From: Calditrichaeota bacterium AABM5.125.24
Lineage (GTDB): Bacteria > Electryoneota > AABM5-125-24 > Hatepunaeales > Hatepunaeaceae
DNA length: 13,148 bases
Direction: 5' to 3'
NCBI GenBank assembly: GCA_002127415.1
Contig: MWJR01000162.1
Coordinates: 1 to 13,148 of the forward strand
In this document: positions 5,256 to 10,454 of the stretch, piece after piece
Layout: each line of letters starts with the position of its first letter
How positions within the stretch are numbered: the first letter of the stretch is position 1
Position numbers and translations under genes: made by a program
Notes under the pieces: generated by a model
Told to the model about the DNA's origin: nothing
Seen by the model: only the letters and a program-made list of their open reading frames with translations
The model's database searches: none

Positions 5256-5900
5256 ATGATTACCCAGTTCACAGTCAACCTCAACAAAGGCGAGGACATA
5301 GCCGAGCGGGAGAAGCGGTGGCGTCGAAGGCGTGAGATCATCACACTGACCGTTCTGGTGGTGTTCGTTCTGGTGCTGGCGGGGATCAACATCCAGCAGT
5401 ATACCACCATCGAGAGGCTCGTGTCCGTCAAAGAGACCACCATCCGCGACATCGACCGTCAGTTGGACTCCCTTAAGAAGACCGGTAAGAACATCTCCAA
5501 GGAGGACGTGCTGGCGCTGGCCAAGCTCGAGAAGGCGCGAGTGCTCTGGACCAAGAAGTTCCTGGCGATAGGTCAGGAGATTCCGGAAGAGATGGCGCTG
5601 ACCTACCTCGAATACAAGAACCAGATGTTGCTGCTCCGCTTCGTCTCCACCATCAAGAAGGACGAGAAGGAGTTTGACCGGGTCAAGGAGGCGATAGACA
5701 AGCTGCGGGCCTCGCCCTTGTTCTTCCGGGACTTCGGCGAGATGCGGCTGAAGGAGCAGCATCGGGCCGAAGTGGAGGAGCAGACCATCCTCTCCTTCTC
5801 GGTGTTGTGCACCATTGAGAAAGAGAAGCTGATCGGTCGTGGCGCACGCGAGCGACGGACCGACGCTAGGACCGGCATATCCCGTTCCGTGAGGGGGTAG
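5256..5900 (+). CDS. pilN: Type IV pilus inner-membrane protein PilN
   Basis: 214 residues with PilN layout: a short cytoplasmic N-terminus with a basic stretch (RWRRRR, 21-26), one membrane helix (about 28-46), a coiled-coil region (about 50-100) and a periplasmic alpha/beta domain (about 97-190) with the family pattern of W..KFL..IGQEIPEEMALTYLEY. Near the start, FTVNLN (5-10) stands where PilN normally has the INLLP-type PilM-binding motif; only Asn-Leu is clearly kept. The C-terminus (about 192-214) is a basic Arg-rich tail not usual for the family. It starts 2 bases after the pilM stop, with AGGGG at 5241-5245 inside pilM. It should pair with PilO in the periplasm. Confidence 0.88.
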   Translation: MITQFTVNLNKGEDIAEREKRWRRRREIITLTVLVVFVLVLAGINIQQYTTIERLVSVKETTIRDIDRQLDSLKKTGKNISKEDVLALAKLEKARVLWTKKFLAIGQEIPEEMALTYLEYKNQMLLLRFVSTIKKDEKEFDRVKEAIDKLRASPLFFRDFGEMRLKEQHRAEVEEQTILSFSVLCTIEKEKLIGRGARERRTDARTGISRSVRG

Positions 5901-5930
5901 GGACAGGTGTCGATATATGAGGTTTCATAG

Positions 5931-6485
5931 ATGAAGCGCAACCTGATAATGCTCTTAATGCTGGTGCTGTTCGGCGGCTCGGCATGGGGCTACTACAACT
6001 GGATCTATTCGGATTATCCATCGAAGATCCGACAGCTGGACCGGACTTTACAGCTGCGCGATGAGAAGCTGATCAGCGCTCAGATCATCCATCAGCAGCT
6101 GGATCTGGTCTCCAATCTGATTGAGAAGAACCTGGCGCTCTCCAAGAGCGATTCGCTGGCCGAGGACGCTTCACTGCCGTTCCTGGAGTATATCACCGGC
6201 TTCCTTGACGAGCTGGAGATCAAGCTGACCAAGCTTGAGCCGGGGAAGAAGTCGGCGCGGCTCGACTATGTGCGCACCCCCTATACACTGACCATCGAGG
6301 CCTCTTACGAGAAGCTGGGGAAATTCATCAACCAGTTGGAGAAGTCGGAGCGGCTGATTACAGTTGAACAGTTCGAGATCGACAACGCCGTGCGCAAGTC
6401 CGGTTCGCAGGCGGAGAAGACGGATCTCAGTGCGCACGAGCTGGTCATCAAGATCTCGACCTTAACCCTTATTAAACAACGTTGA
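5931..6485 (+). CDS. pilO: Type IV pilus inner-membrane protein PilO
   Basis: 184 residues: one N-terminal membrane helix (about 5-22), a coiled coil (about 30-68), then a ferredoxin-like periplasmic domain (about 83-183). The domain has the PilO-typical FLEYITGFLDELEI (84-97) and YEKLGKFINQLEKSERLITV (126-145). Partner of PilN and of the PilP-like protein in the alignment complex. It lies 30 bases after pilN, with GAGG at 5919-5922 placed 8 bases before the ATG. A 5-codon frame, ATG 5917 to TGA 5934, overlaps the start but is probably just a by-product of the ribosome binding site. Confidence 0.88.
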   Translation: MKRNLIMLLMLVLFGGSAWGYYNWIYSDYPSKIRQLDRTLQLRDEKLISAQIIHQQLDLVSNLIEKNLALSKSDSLAEDASLPFLEYITGFLDELEIKLTKLEPGKKSARLDYVRTPYTLTIEASYEKLGKFINQLEKSERLITVEQFEIDNAVRKSGSQAEKTDLSAHELVIKISTLTLIKQR

Positions 6486-6504
6486 AGGCTGGGAGGCATT
6501 CCGC

Positions 6505-7095
6505 ATGAAGGGACGGGACAAACTGTTTTTTAACCTGTTGACTTTCCTGCTTCTGGTGGTGCTGGTACTGGTCGGCTTGAAGACCAGGGAGGCTGACAAG
6601 CAGATAAAGCGCTGGCAGGCAGAGATCAAGAAGCGACAGGAGCGAGGGGTGCAGGATCCGGTTCTGCGAGCCACCGTCGATAAGTTGGAAGCGGATCTGC
6701 GGACTCGACTGGCAGAGACCTTCGAGCTGGATGATGACCCGCTCAACCTGACACGCGTCATCCACACCCGGAAGTTTCTGAAGATATTCGGCGAGATGCC
6801 CGAGACCGAGACCCGGATGCGGCTGTCCTGCACCATCACCGGTGAAAAGGGACCTTCCGCAATTATCAAGTATAAGGGACGCAGCCACGTGCTGGATACG
6901 GGTGGCAAGGTCGGAGGCTATCGAGTGGAGTCGATCGGGAAGAACCGTGTGATGCTGGTCCGCAGTGGAGAGCGACTGGCACTGGTCACCGAGAAAGCGC
7001 CCGACACTATCGAGGAGGAGATAAAACGGTTCGGGTCGAAGGGTGAGCTGGTGCCGATTGTCGAGGTTAAGCAGGTTCCAATCGGAAATTTTTAG
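6505..7095 (+). CDS. pilP: PilP/GspC-like inner-membrane protein that should contact the secretin
   Basis: 196 residues. The N-terminus is a membrane helix (about 8-25) with no lipobox cysteine, followed by a basic coiled region (about 28-70). A small beta-rich domain follows (about 104-163) with LSCTITGEKGPSAIIKYKGR (107-126) and VGGYRVESIGKNRVMLVRSG (136-155). That pattern (a short sheet, a bound-to-membrane helix, then a 'GY.V..I....V.L..G' end) is the PilP/GspC HR domain, which binds the N0 domain of the secretin. Canonical PilP is a lipoprotein, while GspC has a membrane helix, so this protein has the gene position of pilP with GspC-like anchoring. GGGAGG at 6491-6496 is placed 8 bases before the ATG. 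The assignment rests on domain pattern and gene order. Confidence 0.75.
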   Translation: MKGRDKLFFNLLTFLLLVVLVLVGLKTREADKQIKRWQAEIKKRQERGVQDPVLRATVDKLEADLRTRLAETFELDDDPLNLTRVIHTRKFLKIFGEMPETETRMRLSCTITGEKGPSAIIKYKGRSHVLDTGGKVGGYRVESIGKNRVMLVRSGERLALVTEKAPDTIEEEIKRFGSKGELVPIVEVKQVPIGNF

Positions 7096-7096
7096 C

Positions 7097-7111
7097 CCCG
7101 CAACTTGCGGG
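7097..7111 (+). other. Small hairpin between the pilP-like gene and the secretin gene
   Basis: CCCGCA (7097-7102) pairs with TGCGGG (7106-7111) over a 3-base loop, starting 2 bases after the pilP-like stop. A pyrimidine-rich stretch (TTTCTTTTCC, 7122-7131) follows after 10 bases. It is weak as a terminator and may only reduce read-through into pilQ. The rest of this 80-base gap is AT-rich and ends with a good ribosome binding site (GGTGAGGAG) before 7176. Confidence 0.35.
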
Positions 7112-7175
7112 CATCCTGATATTTCTTTTCCAGGTTAGCAATAAACAACCGTAATAAATTGGGTGAGGAGAGCTA

Positions 7176-8606
7176 ATGGGCGGAACCTTACGGGCTACGT
7201 GTATACTCCATATCACACTTGCTCTGGCAGTGGCGCTTGCCGCTGTCCCTGAAGTCGCAGCTCAGGAAACCGAAGAGGGTGGAACCAGGATGGAGGCCTT
7301 TGCCGCCACCGCTCCCGGATTGCGAACCATTGTCAGTATTGACGCTGAAGACGCTTATCTGCCCAGCGTCTTATCGATACTGGCCGCCAAGAGCGGCTTC
7401 AACATCGTGACCGGGCCGGGAGTGTCGAAGGAGGAGCGGATCTCGATCCACCTCAGGGATGCGCCGATCGAGGAGGCTATGAACCTGGTGGTTCGCGCCG
7501 CCGGTCTCTCCTACGAGATCATCGGCAACTCGTTCCTGGTCGCAAAGGCATCCAAATTGAAGGAGCAGGTGGGACTCAACTCTTATGTGCTGAGTCTGCA
7601 GTATGCGGATGCTGAGGAGGTCAAGGACTTGCTGTCCGACTTTGCCGCCAAGATCCAGGTCGATAAGGCCGGCAACAAACTTCTTATCATCACCACCCCC
7701 AAGATCATCACTGACATCGATCGGGTGGTGCACGACATCGACCAGCCGGTGATGCAGATCACGCTCTCCGCTCGGTTGATAGAGGTTTCGGTCCAGGACG
7801 AAGAGCGGATGGGGATAAACTGGTCCAAGCTGTCGACTTCCACCACGCAGTTCTTCTATGAGGGGTCGACAAAGCCCGGAACTGAGGCTGCCACCGCGGT
7901 GGACGCTGTCTCGGCCAGGTCGCGGCAGTATAACCCCTTCGAGGCGCTTGAAAGCGTCAACACGGTGGGAACCCTCTGGCGCAGCCAGCCGGTCTATGAG
8001 ATAGCACTCGACTGGCTGCTGAAGAACAACCGTGCCGACGTTCTGGCCAACACAAAGGTGGCCACACAGAACGCCAGTCCTGCGATGATCGAACTGGTTG
8101 ACGTGGTGCCCTATGTGACCAGCGCCGGTGGCGTCGGCGGGCAGGTGACGGTGCAGCGTGAAGAGGTCGGCATCAAGCTGGAGATCACCCCCTACGTCAA
8201 CACCGACGGCTACATCACCGTCGAACTCAACCCGGAGGTCAGCTCGATCTTTGAGTTCATCGGGCCGGATCTGACCATCCCCCGTATAGTGCGCCGTTCC
8301 TCCAACTTGACGGTTCGGGTCAAGAACCACCAGTCGATCGTGGTCGGCGGCCTGATGGGGCTGGTATCGACCAAGACCGTTCACAAGGTGCCGTTCTTCG
8401 GTGATATCCCCTTCTTGGGAGGGCTGTTCCGCTATAATGTGACCAGCACCAGTAAAACCGACCTGATCATCGAGGTGACCCCGCATATTCTGATCGATGA
8501 ATATACATACATCGACAAGTCCAATGAGGTGCAGGACGCTGAGTTCAGGTATCAGGAGGACCTGAACGTCAAGGTGAAGAGTCCGGTGCCGGAAGAGGGC
8601 GAGTAG
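7176..8606 (+). CDS. pilQ: Short secretin, outer-membrane pilus pore (PilQ/GspD family)
   Basis: 476 residues. Signal peptide at 1-29 with likely cleavage VAA/Q. Domains in order: STN/N0 (about 52-124, ending GLSYEIIGNSFLVAK); one N1-type secretin short domain (about 136-190, SYVLSLQYADAEEVKDLL ... VVHDIDQP); and the membrane-forming secretin domain (about 191-440). The C-terminal domain has LANTKVATQNASPA (290-303), VGIKLEITPYV (331-341) and the family signature VPFFGDIPFLGGLFR (405-419), ending LIIEVTPHIL (430-439). An acidic tail of about 36 residues follows, possibly a pilotin contact. No AMIN domain is present, and only one N domain separates N0 from the pore, so it is much shorter than PilQ of Pseudomonas (about 700). 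Its role is to form the gated ring through which the fibre or substrate passes. The neighbouring pilMNOP genes favour PilQ over GspD. Confidence 0.93.
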   Translation: MGGTLRATCILHITLALAVALAAVPEVAAQETEEGGTRMEAFAATAPGLRTIVSIDAEDAYLPSVLSILAAKSGFNIVTGPGVSKEERISIHLRDAPIEEAMNLVVRAAGLSYEIIGNSFLVAKASKLKEQVGLNSYVLSLQYADAEEVKDLLSDFAAKIQVDKAGNKLLIITTPKIITDIDRVVHDIDQPVMQITLSARLIEVSVQDEERMGINWSKLSTSTTQFFYEGSTKPGTEAATAVDAVSARSRQYNPFEALESVNTVGTLWRSQPVYEIALDWLLKNNRADVLANTKVATQNASPAMIELVDVVPYVTSAGGVGGQVTVQREEVGIKLEITPYVNTDGYITVELNPEVSSIFEFIGPDLTIPRIVRRSSNLTVRVKNHQSIVVGGLMGLVSTKTVHKVPFFGDIPFLGGLFRYNVTSTSKTDLIIEVTPHILIDEYTYIDKSNEVQDAEFRYQEDLNVKVKSPVPEEGE

Positions 8607-8665
8607 CGGACGAAAGCCTGTCTGGACATAAGCCGTCCCTGCGGCAGCGGAGGCTTGGTCCGATT

Positions 8666-10366
8666 ATGTATTTGATCCCTTACGGGGGGGCGTTAGCGGT
8701 CTTGATCGCAAGCTCTTTGGCATTTGGTCAGTTGAAGGTTTTAGACCTCGAGACACCGTTGGGCGATCAGGTGGAGAGACCTCGTCGAGGTGCGGTTCCC
8801 TCTAAGGCGCTTGAGGGAGCCATCGACCCCCACCAATACAGACTCGGTCCCGGTGACTGGCTCGAGTTCGATGTATGGGGGAACATCGAGCTGATGGAAG
8901 AGCTGAACATCACCCCTGACGGGAACATCGCGGTTCCTGGTGTGGGCACGCTGCAGGTGGCGGATCTAACCGTGGCTGAAGCCGAAAGTCTGGTCTGTGA
9001 GGCTGCGGCAGCGATATACCCGAACACCAACATCGACCTGAGGCTGATTTGCGTGCGGATTATGAAGGCATCGATAAGCGGCTTCGTGGTCAAACCGGGG
9101 GTGTATGAACTCTCCGCCGTTGACAGGCTTTCAACCCTCATCGCAGCTGCGGGTGGCTTTCTGGAGCCGGTCGAGCTGGAGCCGGAAGTGGAGGATGCCC
9201 TGCGAATGCGTCGGAAGGAGAAGGGTGAGCACCGAGGATCAACCGGGGAGAGGATCGCCCCTGAAAAGGTCGAGCCGATGCCGTCACAGCGTCACATCAG
9301 TCTCACCAGCCGCAGCGGTGACACCGGAACCATCGATTACCTCCGCTACCGTCGCACGGGTGACCTGAAATACAACCCGGTTCTGTCAGACGGGGACCAG
9401 ATTCACGTGCCGGCGGTGGACACGGAGGTTGGGGTGGTAAACGTCTTTGGCGCGGTGAAGGCCCCTGGCGAGTTTGAGTTCCTCCCCGGTGACAGGCTGG
9501 TCGGCATGATCGAGATGGCCGGCGGGTTTCGCACCGACGCCCTGATCACCGATATTATTATAGTTCACTTCGTGGATGATGGCGGTAAAAGCTGGGAGGA
9601 GCGGGTCGATCTGACCGATTCATCGACCGGTGAATACGATCCCGAACTGGCCCCCGACGACCGCATCTTCGTGCGCAAGATGCCCGATTACCGCCTGAAG
9701 TATCACGTGAATGTCACGGGCGAGGTCAAATACCCCGGCGTCTACCCCATCGAAGAGGACAACACCAGGCTGACCGATATCATCGAGGCCTGTGGTGGAT
9801 TCACCCAGCTGGCTAACATGGCGAGCGCCAAGGTTCTCCGGCGGGCCATAGCCGAGGTGGAAGATCCGGAGTTCGAGCGGCTCCGGTTGATGTCGGTGGC
9901 TGAGATGGGTGAGATGGAGTATGAATACTTCAAGATCCGCTCGCGCGAGGAGGCGCCGGCGGTTGTGGTCGATTTTGCTGAGCTGTTCCTGAATGGCCGA
10001 CTTGAAGAGGATATAATACTGCGGGACAAGGATGAGATAGAGATACCGACCCTGAGCCCGATAGTGAACGTGGCGGGACAGGTTGTGAATCCCGGCCTGA
10101 TCAGATATGAGCCGGGGAAGAATTACGAATATTATATCAACAAGGCGGGGGGACTCTCTTGGAATGCGCGCGCACGCAAGATGCGACTGATCAAGGCCCA
10201 CTCCGGGATGTGGGTCAAGCCGAAGAAGGATACGCCGATCGAGATCGGTGATACCATATTTATTCCGGAAAAGCTGGACATCAACTACTGGGCGCTGAGC
10301 AAGGATATGCTCCTGGTGGTTACTCAGATGGCCACGGTTGTAGTCGTGGTTCGGTCTTTAAGGTGA
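8666..10366 (+). CDS. Poly_export/SLBB-domain outer-membrane export protein, Wza-like
   Basis: 566 residues. Sec signal peptide at about 1-21 (cut near AFG/Q); no lipobox. A Poly_export domain at about 54-133 begins YRLGPGDWLEFDVWG (58-72) and contains NITPDGNIAVPGVGTLQV (81-98). Then come four SLBB-like units starting near 135 (GFVVKPGVY), 257 (VNVFGAVKAPGEF), 347 (HVNVTGEVKYPGVY) and 467 (VNVAGQVVNPGLI), each closed by a GD/DD/DE-IxxP strand. A charged linker fills about 165-210. The last 26 residues (WALSKDMLLVVTQMATVVV...) form a hydrophobic helix, which may cross the outer membrane as in Wza. The family exports capsular or exopolysaccharide. No Wzc or glycosyltransferase lies in the window, and the gene follows the secretin by 59 bases. 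The ATG is 12 bases from a CGGAGG (8648-8653), longer than usual. Confidence 0.88.
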   Translation: MYLIPYGGALAVLIASSLAFGQLKVLDLETPLGDQVERPRRGAVPSKALEGAIDPHQYRLGPGDWLEFDVWGNIELMEELNITPDGNIAVPGVGTLQVADLTVAEAESLVCEAAAAIYPNTNIDLRLICVRIMKASISGFVVKPGVYELSAVDRLSTLIAAAGGFLEPVELEPEVEDALRMRRKEKGEHRGSTGERIAPEKVEPMPSQRHISLTSRSGDTGTIDYLRYRRTGDLKYNPVLSDGDQIHVPAVDTEVGVVNVFGAVKAPGEFEFLPGDRLVGMIEMAGGFRTDALITDIIIVHFVDDGGKSWEERVDLTDSSTGEYDPELAPDDRIFVRKMPDYRLKYHVNVTGEVKYPGVYPIEEDNTRLTDIIEACGGFTQLANMASAKVLRRAIAEVEDPEFERLRLMSVAEMGEMEYEYFKIRSREEAPAVVVDFAELFLNGRLEEDIILRDKDEIEIPTLSPIVNVAGQVVNPGLIRYEPGKNYEYYINKAGGLSWNARARKMRLIKAHSGMWVKPKKDTPIEIGDTIFIPEKLDINYWALSKDMLLVVTQMATVVVVVRSLR

Positions 10367-10420
10367 TGCACCATATGCAATTCCGCTTCCTGTGAGCGGA
10401 TATCGGTGAAGCAGTGGTGA

Positions 10421-10446
10421 TTTGGTATATTGAACAGTTATGGAGG
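10421..10446 (+). promoter_or_regulatory. Weak promoter-like AT patch and ribosome binding site before the Ig-repeat gene
   Basis: The 88-base gap contains TATATT (10426-10431) after TTTGG, which could be a -10-type element, but no convincing partner lies upstream (17 bases away is TCGGTG). A 6-bp hairpin, TCCGCT (10382-10387) with AGCGGA (10395-10400), precedes it. GGAGG (10442-10446) is a good ribosome binding site, 8 bases before ATG 10455. The ribosome site is firm; the promoter is a guess. Confidence 0.3.
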
Positions 10447-10454
10447 AAAGGACA

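Noticed and set aside
5917..5934. Five-codon frame overlapping the pilO start (ATGA)
   Set aside because: It is short and its ATGAGG is most simply the ribosome binding site of pilO. There is no evidence that it is translated.
8607..8665. Terminator between the secretin and SLBB genes
   Set aside because: Only a weak 5-bp inverted repeat (GGACG 8608-8612 with CGTCC 8634-8638) and no T-run.
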